NCBI GenBank assembly: GCA_023417785.1 | Contig: JAEZEH010000004.1 | Location: 1 to 56,613 of the forward strand | From: Bacteroidota bacterium | GTDB lineage: Bacteria; Bacteroidota; Bacteroidia; Cytophagales; Cyclobacteriaceae | Length of the DNA stretch: 56,613 bases | Direction: 5' to 3' | Part shown: positions 8,861 to 17,050 of the stretch, one piece after another | Layout: the number at the start of each line of letters is the position of its first letter | Position numbering within the stretch: position 1 is the first letter of the stretch | Notes under the pieces: model-generated | Databases searched by the model: none | Told to the model about the DNA's origin: nothing | Seen by the model: only the letters and a program-made list of their open reading frames with translations | Program-made: the position numbers and the translations under genes

Positions 8861-11800
8861 TCAGAATACGGCTTGCAACGTCAGGCCTACATACCTGGAT
8901 GAAGGATCCTGCAGGTTGTCGTCGTTCCCGTAGTCAGGATCCAGGTATGGAAGCTTCTTCCAGACGGCAAGGTTGTAGCCAAATGCCGTAATGTTGAGGT
9001 GTTTGAGCTTTTTAGACGGGAACAGTCGCGTCAAGTCATACGTTACTGACAGCCTTCTCAGTTTGAAGTAAGAGCGGTCAAAGACGTTTGCGAAGAACTT
9101 GTCCTCCTTGTCGGTTACCTGCGCGCGGTATGGATAGTTCTGCGCCCATGTCTGCCAGCTCACGGCCATTGTGTTGGCCTCATAGGAACGCGTATCGGAG
9201 ATTATGCTACCATCGGCATCCCTGACCAATTCACCCTCGTTGACGATTACCCCATCAGGTACATACACGGGCTGTCCGGCGGCGTACTCGGCATCTCGAT
9301 AGCGCACTGACTCGGGATGCTTTCCACCCCACCACATCTTCTCAATCGTGAGTGAGCGTATAAGTCCGCCCCAGGCTCCATCAACGTCAACATCAACCTT
9401 GAAGCCTTTTATGTTGAACCGGTTTTGAAGTCCCAGTCTCCACGACGGTTCCAGGTGCCCGATGTTAGCGGGATACGGGTCCCTGATCGGCAGCCCGTTG
9501 CTGGCACTGAGAATCAGATCACCTTCAGATGAGCGCTGCCATACTGTGGCGTAGTACGTATCGGCGCGATCGCCAACCTTAAGGTTTCCGAATCTGTCGT
9601 TGCCGCCCCGGATATCCGTAAGCGTCTTAACATAGCGAGACCAGTTCAACGCGACGTCCCAACGCAGCGACTCGCGGTTCAGTGCATTGTACCCGACCAT
9701 TACTTCATACCCCTTGGTCACATATTCATTGCCATTCACCTTACGGGACGTGAACCCTGAAGCTTCGGATACATTCAGATCAATGATCTGGTTCTCATCC
9801 ATTATGCGGTAGTACGTTCCTTCGATGGAAATTTTGTTCTGTGCGAACGCGGTGGAGAAACCCAGTTCAACGGTGTTTGATTTCTCTGGCATGATCGCCG
9901 CATTTACAAGTCCGGCAGGGTAATTCACCGATGGGGTGGCGCCATAGGTTACGCCTTTTGCATAAGCTGCATGTATGCTATAGGGGCTGAGGTCACTCGA
10001 CACCTGCGACCATGAACTGTAGACTTTGAAATAGTCCACCAATCGCGGTAAACTCACCAGGTCGGAAACCATTGTACTTAATGATACGGATGGATAGAAG
10101 TATGAATTGGTTTCCGACGGCAACGTTGATGACCAGTCATTCCGTCCTGACACGTTAAGGAAAACCGCGTTCTGGAACTCGAAGTTTACTGAGCCATACA
10201 CACTACGGATCGCCTTCTCCTCAAAATAGTTAGAGGCCATTACCGGTCCCTGTGTGTTGGCCAGGCTATATACCTCCGGCACGATGAGGCCATCGCTCGA
10301 TGCGTATTCCTGTTGATAGGTTCTGTAAAAGCTTGAGGCGCCGGCGCTGATGGTAAAGTCCAGTTTACTTCCCAGGCTTTTAGAATACGATGTCAACAGA
10401 TCCGTATCAAGGTTGAGCTGACTCGTATTCCACATTTTGTAATCACCATTGCGTGAGTCACCGTAGTTCATGTATGATTTCGGACTTTGCATGTCTTCAA
10501 ACAACTTGCGTTCGCGGGCGGAGATCCGTCCCTGAACGTAAAAGTCGGGGGTAATCTGATAGTTCAGTTTCAGTTTACCGTCGAGGGTGTTTCTGTTATG
10601 CACCTGATTCAGTTCATGGGCGGCGAAGTACACATTGTTATACCAGGCATAGTTGTAATTCGCCTGACGGTATCCTTCCATACCCGGAACATACATATGG
10701 TTCCTGAGATCGTTCCCATTTACGTCGTCGCCCATCCAGATAAGGATAGTGTACATGTGGTTTTTCGGACCATAGCCGTACCGTGGATAGTTAGGAGAAA
10801 GTACCTTGTTGTACGATAGGGTGGCATCGAGCTGGAGTTTTTTCGTCAGCTCATAATTGGAGTTGAACGTGAGGCCGCCGATATGCACCGATGTATTGGG
10901 TACCTGTCCCTTTTGGTAAGCGTAGTTACCGGAAAAATAGAACCTGGACTTTTCGCCCTGGAATGCAATCGACAGGTCGTTCTTGCTGACCACACCGGTT
11001 TCCAGAAAGTCGCGCAGGTTATCATGACGTACCCAGTCGATGGGCACGCGTTCATAGCGCGATTTATCATCATAGACAGTGCCGGACACATCTCCATACC
11101 AGGGTATTACCTCGCCGGTCTCTTTATCGCGGATCGGACTATTCCATTGAGCAATTTTAACGCCGGGTTCGAACTTCGGTCCCCATATCATATCCCCATC
11201 AGAAATGCCGCCGTCTGCGCCATCCCAGAACTCATATTTCCCGTTCGAACCATTGCCATATTCTGTTTGCGTTTCAGGAAAAACGGTAAACCCTGCCGTA
11301 ACCATATTGCTTGTTGATGCCGTGACTGTCAGCCCTTCGGCAGCTGCGTTCTTGCGCGTAATGAGAATAGCTCCGTTTTTTCCACGCGCGCCGTAGAGTG
11401 CCGACGCTGCACCTCCTTTTAATACGTTGATACTCGCAATGTCTTCTGGCGAGATGTCGAAGAAATCCGTTTCAACCGGAATGCCGTCAAGTACGATGAG
11501 CGGTGTTTTACCTCTGAGGGCAAACGATGGTGTCTGAAAGATTCCGGTTGGGTTGTTAACGGTCAGACCGGCGACCTGTCCCGAAAGTGCATTTCCCAGG
11601 TTCAGTGTCGACGCCTCGCCGAGCGCGTCGGTGTTCACCTCCTGCGTTGCGTAGCCAAGTTTTCGCTTCTGTTGTTTAATACCAATCGCAGTGACAACCA
11701 CTTCGTCAAGGCTGCGTTGTTCTTCCGTCATTGTGACATCAAGTACAGACCTGTTATTAACACTCAGCTCCTGTACTTCAAAGCCGACAAAGCTGAAGAC

Positions 11801-12004
11801 GAGTACGGCATATGGCGGAGTACTGATCTGATACGTTCCATTGGCATCCGTGACTGTACCATTGACAGTCCCTTTGATGACAACATTTACACCCGGCAGA
11901 GGCTCTCCGGAAAAATCGGATACCTTGCCGCTGATCTGGTGCTGCGCGCGCGCCGAAAACACGACGCACGTGAACAACAAGAAAACGGTAAACACTTGTT
12001 TCAT
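8861..12004 (-). CDS. SusC/RagA-family TonB-linked outer-membrane transporter
   Basis: A 1047-aa TonB-dependent receptor. In order: signal peptide (1-20, ending SARAQ), CarboxypepD_reg domain (about 22-100; ISGKVSDFSGEPLPGVNV, SFVGFE), the SusC linker motif LDEVVVTAIG with a TonB-box role, the plug (about 115-220; LRGKTPLIVLDGIPV and ASALYGARGKNGAILIT), then a 22-strand barrel ending in an aromatic residue (LTLQAVF), as needed for outer-membrane insertion. With SusD it forms a lidded importer energised by TonB. It is the first gene of the SusC-SusD-phospholipase C operon. No ECF sigma/anti-sigma or hybrid regulator is beside it; the nearest regulator pair is BlaI/BlaR1 at 2.5-4.5 kb. Confidence 0.95.
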   Translation of the reverse strand: MKQVFTVFLLFTCVVFSARAQHQISGKVSDFSGEPLPGVNVVIKGTVNGTVTDANGTYQISTPPYAVLVFSFVGFEVQELSVNNRSVLDVTMTEEQRSLDEVVVTAIGIKQQKRKLGYATQEVNTDALGEASTLNLGNALSGQVAGLTVNNPTGIFQTPSFALRGKTPLIVLDGIPVETDFFDISPEDIASINVLKGGAASALYGARGKNGAILITRKNAAAEGLTVTASTSNMVTAGFTVFPETQTEYGNGSNGKYEFWDGADGGISDGDMIWGPKFEPGVKIAQWNSPIRDKETGEVIPWYGDVSGTVYDDKSRYERVPIDWVRHDNLRDFLETGVVSKNDLSIAFQGEKSRFYFSGNYAYQKGQVPNTSVHIGGLTFNSNYELTKKLQLDATLSYNKVLSPNYPRYGYGPKNHMYTILIWMGDDVNGNDLRNHMYVPGMEGYRQANYNYAWYNNVYFAAHELNQVHNRNTLDGKLKLNYQITPDFYVQGRISARERKLFEDMQSPKSYMNYGDSRNGDYKMWNTSQLNLDTDLLTSYSKSLGSKLDFTISAGASSFYRTYQQEYASSDGLIVPEVYSLANTQGPVMASNYFEEKAIRSVYGSVNFEFQNAVFLNVSGRNDWSSTLPSETNSYFYPSVSLSTMVSDLVSLPRLVDYFKVYSSWSQVSSDLSPYSIHAAYAKGVTYGATPSVNYPAGLVNAAIMPEKSNTVELGFSTAFAQNKISIEGTYYRIMDENQIIDLNVSEASGFTSRKVNGNEYVTKGYEVMVGYNALNRESLRWDVALNWSRYVKTLTDIRGGNDRFGNLKVGDRADTYYATVWQRSSEGDLILSASNGLPIRDPYPANIGHLEPSWRLGLQNRFNIKGFKVDVDVDGAWGGLIRSLTIEKMWWGGKHPESVRYRDAEYAAGQPVYVPDGVIVNEGELVRDADGSIISDTRSYEANTMAVSWQTWAQNYPYRAQVTDKEDKFFANVFDRSYFKLRRLSVTYDLTRLFPSKKLKHLNITAFGYNLAVWKKLPYLDPDYGNDDNLQDPSSRYVGLTLQAVF

Positions 12005-12038
12005 TTAATAGGTGGTTAAGGTTATTAAAATCTACCAG

Positions 12039-12046
12039 CAAAGTAA
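12039..12046 (-). promoter_or_regulatory. Possible -7 element of the susC operon
   Basis: On the minus strand this reads TTACTTTG, seven of eight matches to TAnnTTTG, placed about 35 bp before the susC start. I could not find a clear TTG at the -33 position, so support is weak. Confidence 0.35.
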
Positions 12047-12410
12047 CGGCAGCCACCAATCCGCTTGCTCACTGAAGCGGTTACTAATACATTAACAAAT
12101 TGTTGAAGGAATTCAGCGCAACAGACCCGTGCGTGAACAACCCATTATGAAATCTAACATCGTTTTAAAACAACGGTAAAATTGCGCCGCTATCTTCGTT
12201 GTGTCCCGATCGAAAACGTGTTCGGCAAGTGGTCTGAATAAGAGACGGGATGGTTGTGTTACGTAAATTGATTTCCGATTTCTTGTTTCAGATTTCGGAT
12301 TGGACTAGTTGTACCCTGGCATCTTTCTCAAAAGACTACATGTATTCAGAGGCAAAAGGAGAGCAGGCACCGAAGAATTTCGCCGTGCATGCTGGTTTGC
12401 CGTGAACCCA

Positions 12411-12505
12411 TTTCTGTCCTGTAGGCACAGCATGTTTGTAGAAACGAAAGATAAGACAAACCTCGTCCCAGCGGGACGGCATATTAACAGCTACCTCATT
12501 TGGGA
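12411..12505 (+). repeat. Half copy of the palindromic repeat element
   Basis: This ~95-bp segment (hairpin ctgtcctgtaggcacag, then a cgtcccagcgggacg hairpin and an atattaac end) is a direct repeat of 12682-12775, with nearly identical order and spacing. It corresponds to the right half of the full element and stands immediately upstream of the full copy, so the locus carries about one and a half copies. It is non-coding; small open frames across it are by-products of the repeat. Confidence 0.7.
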
Positions 12506-12589
12506 ACAAGAACACAACATTAACGGGAACCGCGACCAGGAACATCGGATTTTGTCTTCGTATCCAAACATGTACATCTCACCTCCATT

Positions 12590-12767
12590 GGCTACCGTTA
12601 ACATGCCACCCCTACGGGGCGGGGTTTGAAAACGGGTTGATCGGCTACAAACATATTGTCCCCATGGGAACATCGAATGCATTTCTGTCCTGTAGGGACA
12701 GCATGTTTGTAGAACGCGAAAGATAAGATAAACCCCGTCCCAGCGGGATGGCATGTTAACGGCTACC
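12590..12767 (+). repeat. MITE/REP-like palindromic repeat element, copy B
   Basis: A complete 178-bp unit. The ends are an inverted repeat: ggctaccgttaacatgcc (12590-12607) against ggcatgttaacggctacc (12750-12767), 15 of 18 positions matching after complementing. Inside are GC-rich hairpins: 12609-12619 (cccc/gggg), one near 12656-12674, 12685-12701 (ctgtcc/ggacag) and one near 12736-12748. It is the inverted counterpart of 10-182. No open frame is worth calling. Terminal inverted repeats with no coding capacity fit a MITE; the internal hairpins also fit a REP doublet. Confidence 0.72.
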
Positions 12768-12964
12768 TCATTTGGGAACGAGAACAAAAACATCAACGGG
12801 AACTGCGACCGCGTGGACAAACATAGCATATCATTCAACTTCGGCGGATAATCCAAAAAAAAATCATAACCATGGTTATGGAATTCCCCCTCCCCCTGCA
12901 TCTCACAAGAAATCTAAAACCTATGAGAACAAACATTTTATCGAATGCCTCAGGGGCGAAACAA

Positions 12965-13366
12965 ATGCCCAGGGCAATCATCATCGTCATCTTCAGCGCC
13001 TTTTCGCTGCTACAGGCTTCCGCTCAGGACCAACAGGGTATGGTCATTAAAGGCACCGTAATCTTTTCCGAAGACAGTCAGGGGGGGCCCGGTGTAAATG
13101 TGTACCTGAAGGGATCCACGGGTCAGGGTACCTACACCGATGCGAATGGAGCCTTTCAGTTTCCGGGGTTGCTACATGCCGGCGATGTGCTTGTCTTCTC
13201 GTTCATTGGTCGCGAAACCGTTGAACGGATAATCCAAAGAGACAGCGATGCTCTTCAGATCATCATGTTTCCGGATCCGATTCAAATGGTCGAGGAGCCA
13301 CTGGTGATTACAGATCAGTCACGGAAGCCGTTTATTGCCCGCGTCTTCTGCAGGGTTAGCAAATAG
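12965..13366 (+). CDS. Small secreted CarboxypepD_reg-like domain protein
   Basis: A 133-aa exported protein from the start used here. The signal peptide is residues 1-21 (ending QASAQ). The rest is one carboxypeptidase-regulatory-like beta-sandwich: IKGTVIFSEDSQGGPGVNVY, YTDANGAFQFPGL, then DVLVFSFIGRETVE. In SusC receptors this domain precedes the plug, but here the frame closes after about 25 more residues, so it is free-standing or a receptor remnant. An ATG at 12923 is also possible but gives an unusually long n-region. The next gene follows in 6 nt, on the same strand, so the two are probably cotranscribed. Function unknown beyond the fold. Confidence 0.7.
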   Translation: MPRAIIIVIFSAFSLLQASAQDQQGMVIKGTVIFSEDSQGGPGVNVYLKGSTGQGTYTDANGAFQFPGLLHAGDVLVFSFIGRETVERIIQRDSDALQIIMFPDPIQMVEEPLVITDQSRKPFIARVFCRVSK

Positions 13367-13372
13367 TTGGCT

Positions 13373-14047
13373 ATGTGGTTGTGTCGTTCTGCATTGCTCC
13401 CGCTTAGCATGTTCTGTTCGCTCGAACTCTCAGCGCAACTGGCGGATCTCGCGGGCACTGATTTCGCAAAGGCGGATAGCATTGCTGAACAGCATGCTGC
13501 ACATTCATTGTACGATCTCAAGGGGCTTGCCGACAAGCTGACGGTCTCGTTAAGGACTGATCATGAAAAGTTTCGGGCGATCTACAAATGGGTGTGCAGC
13601 AACATTGAGATTGATTTCGATCTCATTGAAGAAAACAGGCACAAGAGGAATCGATATTCAGGAGATAAACTGAAACGATGGAATGAACAATTTAGCCGCG
13701 AGGTTTTCAGCACGCTTCTAAATGAAAGGAAAACCGTTTGTACGGGATACGCTTACCTGGTCCGGGAACTTGCCTATCACGCGGGACTGCGATGCGAGAT
13801 CGTTTATGGGTTTGCAAAACCGGGTGGCGTCACTACGTGTGATTCCCGCCCTGTTAATCATTCCTGGAACCGGATCTACCTGAATGGAAAAGCGTATTAT
13901 TGTGATCCCACCTGGTCCAGCGGACTTTTCTGTTTGCAAACCCGTAAGTTTGTACCGCGCTATAACGACAGGTACTTCTTACCAGACCTGGCATTCTTCA
14001 ACACAGAGCATTGCGCAGAATCTGGCGAGTTGATTTCGGGTTTCTGA
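13373..14047 (+). CDS. Transglutaminase-like cysteine protein, possibly truncated
   Basis: A 224-aa exported protein with a transglutaminase/protease-like core. A signal peptide covers residues 1-22. The core has FRAIYKWVCSNIEIDFD, then TVCTGYAYLVRELAYHAGL with the candidate nucleophile C123, VNHSWNRI with H163 and CDPTWSSG with D178, so the Cys-His-Asp triad is intact. In Bacteroidota such proteins are exported and of unknown substrate. The frame stops at a TGA (14045-14047), yet the same frame stays open for 51 further codons (to 14203) with protein-like composition (FTYENPDFQNTKGN), which suggests a recent stop mutation or a frameshift that trimmed the C-terminus. The start is the ATG at 13373; a TTG at 13367 is also in frame. 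Confidence 0.78.
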   Translation: MWLCRSALLPLSMFCSLELSAQLADLAGTDFAKADSIAEQHAAHSLYDLKGLADKLTVSLRTDHEKFRAIYKWVCSNIEIDFDLIEENRHKRNRYSGDKLKRWNEQFSREVFSTLLNERKTVCTGYAYLVRELAYHAGLRCEIVYGFAKPGGVTTCDSRPVNHSWNRIYLNGKAYYCDPTWSSGLFCLQTRKFVPRYNDRYFLPDLAFFNTEHCAESGELISGF

Positions 14048-14177
14048 TCAGCACCGACTTTCACATACGAAAACCCGGATTTCCAAAATACGAAAGGGAA
14101 TTTAGATGGCATCAACAATGGAAAACTCTTCCTGGAACATTCAGTCTTAAAACTTCACCATCGGTTAGAACCGATTG

Positions 14178-14918
14178 CTATTCAGATTCAACGTGGTTTC
14201 TGATTTTGAAATACGCCTGCTCCAGAATTTCGTAAGGCCTGTACCCTGTGATGATGATCCCTTTACCCTGTGGGTTTTGAAACGTCAGGGTCGGGTATCG
14301 TCCGATCTTATGATAGCTCGCTTTTTGAAGGTCAGCCCGAAACGGTTCCTTCCCTTTGCCTAGTGCCCAATCCTTTTTAAATTGTTCAACGTTAAGCACA
14401 GAGGTATCCAGCTGTTCCGCGACATCAAGCAAAACTTCGGGCTTCGAGATATTCCTGCCATCGTTCATTATAGCAGATCGAATTTTAAGAAGGTATTGTT
14501 CCCCTGCTTCGTTCGATTGAAGTGCTGCCGTTTTCACGGCAATGCAAGCCGGATAAGAGGACGAAGGAGGATCTTCATGCCATACCCGGTAAGCCATCTT
14601 AGTATGCGTTACCTCGCTGGCATGCATCCAGACAGGCCCCATCTGAAGAGGTTTTGATACCGAGTTCATCGGATCGTTATACGAGGCCCATGTCGGTATC
14701 ATACCGCACATGACGTATTGATAATCGATCGTATCGCCCCAGTTGGCCAATAATGTCCGCCACTCTTTTTCAAATGCATAACTCCAACAACAAAGCGGGT
14801 CAGTATAAAAGTTAATTTTTACCTGACCCGCGTTGATATTACTTCGATTTCCTGGCAGATGATTTTGCTTTTGACGTACTTCCTGGTGTGCTTCTGCTCG
14901 CTCTTGTGCCTGTTTCAT
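14178..14918 (-). CDS. DsbA-family thioredoxin-like protein (FrnE/SpxH type)
   Basis: A protein of about 246 aa with the DsbA-like fold. It begins VKINFYTDPLCCWSYAFE: the active-site loop reads C-C-W-S where FrnE/SpxH-type relatives have CxxC, so ordinary disulfide exchange by a CxxC pair is not possible. Further family features are VMCGMIPTW, the helical insertion with CIAVKTAALQ, and the cis-proline strand RYPTLTFQNPQG. No signal peptide is seen, so it should be cytoplasmic. The start is uncertain: the nearest ATGs (14918, 14939) lie inside the 3' end of the catalase gene in another frame, giving an 80-100 nt overlap. Role probably in oxidative or thiol stress alongside the catalase (inference). 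Confidence 0.8.
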   Translation of the reverse strand: MKQAQERAEAHQEVRQKQNHLPGNRSNINAGQVKINFYTDPLCCWSYAFEKEWRTLLANWGDTIDYQYVMCGMIPTWASYNDPMNSVSKPLQMGPVWMHASEVTHTKMAYRVWHEDPPSSSYPACIAVKTAALQSNEAGEQYLLKIRSAIMNDGRNISKPEVLLDVAEQLDTSVLNVEQFKKDWALGKGKEPFRADLQKASYHKIGRYPTLTFQNPQGKGIIITGYRPYEILEQAYFKIRNHVESE

Positions 14919-15879
14919 TTGGTGTTCTTGATCCATCATCTGGGGTTTCCGAATACGTGCTCCACTGATTCTCGCCCGTTGGCGTAGCTGCAGTAACTTC
15001 TGCACTTCGCTCTTTGCTCAAAGCTTTGTCCATCTTCTTGACAGTAGCCTCAGTGCGTTCGGTGCCCTCGATTTCATGATCCACCAGACCTTTCGTCTGA
15101 GTAACATGGGCAATCGGATCTTCGATGTAGCGCCAGGTCTCACCAAGCTCCGGACTGACGCCTTCGTTCCACGGACCTCTGACTTCGGCACCGTTTGACA
15201 TATTGAAGTACGTATTGCTATGCTTCGGATCACCTTGCAAAACCCCCGGAGGAAAGTTAGGCTGAATTGTTTGGAGAGCAGCTTCAAACATCTGGAAATG
15301 TGCAATTTCACGTGTCATCAGGAATGTAAGCGTTTCCTTCACATATGGGTCGTCTGTAAATTTCATGAGGTATTCATAGACAATCTTTGCCCGTGCTTCC
15401 GCGCCCATGTTCGATCGAAGATCTACCGTCAAATCACCGTTGGCATTCACGTACGTTCCGCTCCAGGGAATACCACGGCTGTCGGTAAGGATAGGCCCGC
15501 CCCCACTTTCAATCAGGAAATGTGGATTTGACATCGCCTCATGGATAACATTTTCTTTTGCTGCCTTTCCGCCCATTATTTTCATAATTTCGGATTCATC
15601 CGCAGCATCTTTTAATTTTCCATTGACGCCTGCAAGCAGCATCTGGATGGTAGCCCCTACAATCTCAAGGTGACTGAATTCCTCTGTCGCGATATCCATC
15701 AACAGATCGTATTTATCAGGATAGGGCTCTTTCGCCCCGAACGCTTGAACAAAATATTGCATCGCAGCCTTTAATTCTCCATTCGGTCCGCCGAATTGTT
15801 GGAGAAGTAGATTCGCAAAACGAGGATCGGGTGCAGAGACCCTTGCGTTAAACTGTAAGTCCTTTACATGGTAGAACAT
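14839..15879 (-). CDS. Manganese (non-heme) catalase
   Basis: A 346-aa dimanganese catalase that disproportionates hydrogen peroxide. The four-helix ligand set is visible: E35 (GPNGELKAAMQYF), E67 and H70 (ATEEFSHLEI), E161 (GAEARAKIVYEY) and H194 (REIAHFQMFEAAL). The E161-H194 spacing of 33 equals that of the characterised Lactobacillus enzyme (E148/H181). FGAKEPYPDKYDLLMDIA and GDLTVDLRSN-type substrate-channel segments are also typical. After about residue 285 the tail is hydrophilic, rich in Ser, Thr, Arg and Lys, with no fold; that part overlaps the next gene out of frame. The gene is first of a two-gene unit with the DsbA-like protein. Confidence 0.95.
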   Translation of the reverse strand: MFYHVKDLQFNARVSAPDPRFANLLLQQFGGPNGELKAAMQYFVQAFGAKEPYPDKYDLLMDIATEEFSHLEIVGATIQMLLAGVNGKLKDAADESEIMKIMGGKAAKENVIHEAMSNPHFLIESGGGPILTDSRGIPWSGTYVNANGDLTVDLRSNMGAEARAKIVYEYLMKFTDDPYVKETLTFLMTREIAHFQMFEAALQTIQPNFPPGVLQGDPKHSNTYFNMSNGAEVRGPWNEGVSPELGETWRYIEDPIAHVTQTKGLVDHEIEGTERTEATVKKMDKALSKERSAEVTAATPTGENQWSTYSETPDDGSRTPNETGTRASRSTPGSTSKAKSSARKSK

Positions 15880-16247
15880 AATATGTCATTTAGGTGGATG
15901 CAAATGCGCTAAAATCTATATGCCAGCTTACACAACTGAATCAAGCGAGAAGATATCTGTATGCAGGCAGGTGAATGACTATAATTCGAGGCTCATACTC
16001 TCTGTGGTGGCCGCTTAGCCCAACCGTAGTGCGCGGATACGAAGAACCATGAACTCCGAGTACAGAGACGAGCACGGCAATCCGTACGTAACCAGTCGGC
16101 AAACACTGGCGATTATTCGCCTCTCCGTGGCGGCCGCGCAGATGCATCAACCGCCCTAATTACCTACTTTACGTTAGATAGAATCCTTCCTTGGTGGGAT
16201 TGCTTGATCGCAGTCATTGCCCTTGATTTGCGAAAAACATTATCTAT
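15880..16247. other. Intergenic region between divergent genes
   Basis: A 368-bp gap holding the start regions of the catalase (minus) and a lipoprotein gene (plus). A near-direct repeat, ctctgtggtggccgc (about 15999-16013) and ctccgtggcggccgc (about 16123-16137), is the only structure I see. On the minus strand TAgaTTTT near 15911-15918 could be a -7 element for catalase. No gene is supported. Confidence 0.4.
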
Positions 16248-17015
16248 ATGAATTGGCTTTTTCACCGTTCAACCTTCAACGTTTGTACACTTCTGGTCGT
16301 GACGCTGCTTTTCGGCTGCAATGATTCAGATGATTCAAATGATCCCGGGTCGCAGGATTCCGAACCCGGTTATGTTAGGGGTACCGTGGTGGACTCCAGA
16401 GACAACGCTTTACCTGGCGTATCAATTATTCTGGATAATACCGTTTTCGGCAATACATATGTAACTGCCGTGACCGATGAAAGAGGTGAATATAAAATCA
16501 ACGTACCCAATATCGGGGTATGGGCTGCCTATGCCACACATATTTTTCAATATGATGGCCTGGAGTATGAGATGTACCTTCGGCCAGATACCGCGGAGGG
16601 TTTTGTTGCCAATGAGAGCGTAGTCCGTGACTTTACCTGGGAACTGACCGGAAAGAAACCGCTGCCCTTATGGGGTTATTTCGGAGGCAGCATCGAGATT
16701 GTTAAAGGCATTGGCAGCAAGATTTTCGATCCGCAGAACATCATCTTCACCTTTACTCCGACAGCTCCGCTAATCGACGGATCGACAGGAGAAGTAATTA
16801 TAACAAAATGCGATTCCGATAATAAGATACAGGACCTTCCCATGGGCAGGTACAAAATCACTGCGGAGTATCATGCTGCGGAAGGCGTTACTCCGGTTCT
16901 CCTAAGTGATTACTTTACACAAAGTGAATTTGCCAGGGAACTTGAATTGCCCTTTTCTCCGCACACACCTCTGTGTGATAATTGTATGATCCTTCTGTAT
17001 AAGGAAGTTATATAA
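16248..17015 (+). CDS. Lipoprotein with CarboxypepD_reg-like domain
   Basis: A 255-aa lipoprotein of unknown function. The signal peptide ends in a lipobox LLFGC (Cys 24), followed by an Asp/Ser-rich tether. Residues about 42-115 form a carboxypeptidase-regulatory-like domain: YVRGTVVDSRDNALPGVSI and TAVTDERGEYKINVP. The remainder is beta-rich and unrecognised, with two Cys near the end (CDNC) that could pair or bind metal. It is the first of three consecutive plus-strand lipoprotein genes, the next beginning about 35 bp downstream. Such proteins are usually on the cell surface or outer membrane in Bacteroidota. Confidence 0.85.
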   Translation: MNWLFHRSTFNVCTLLVVTLLFGCNDSDDSNDPGSQDSEPGYVRGTVVDSRDNALPGVSIILDNTVFGNTYVTAVTDERGEYKINVPNIGVWAAYATHIFQYDGLEYEMYLRPDTAEGFVANESVVRDFTWELTGKKPLPLWGYFGGSIEIVKGIGSKIFDPQNIIFTFTPTAPLIDGSTGEVIITKCDSDNKIQDLPMGRYKITAEYHAAEGVTPVLLSDYFTQSEFARELELPFSPHTPLCDNCMILLYKEVI

Positions 17016-17050
17016 CGACGGAGTAGGTTCATCTATGGGTGATTCGAAAA

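Noticed and set aside
12309..13050. Small open frames in the repeat region, such as 12309-12629 and 12491-12901
   Set aside because: They follow the palindromic repeat on both strands and have no domain or signal peptide.
15941..16150. A 69-aa minus-strand frame upstream of the catalase
   Set aside because: No known domain, no plausible start region, and it lies over a pair of short direct repeats.
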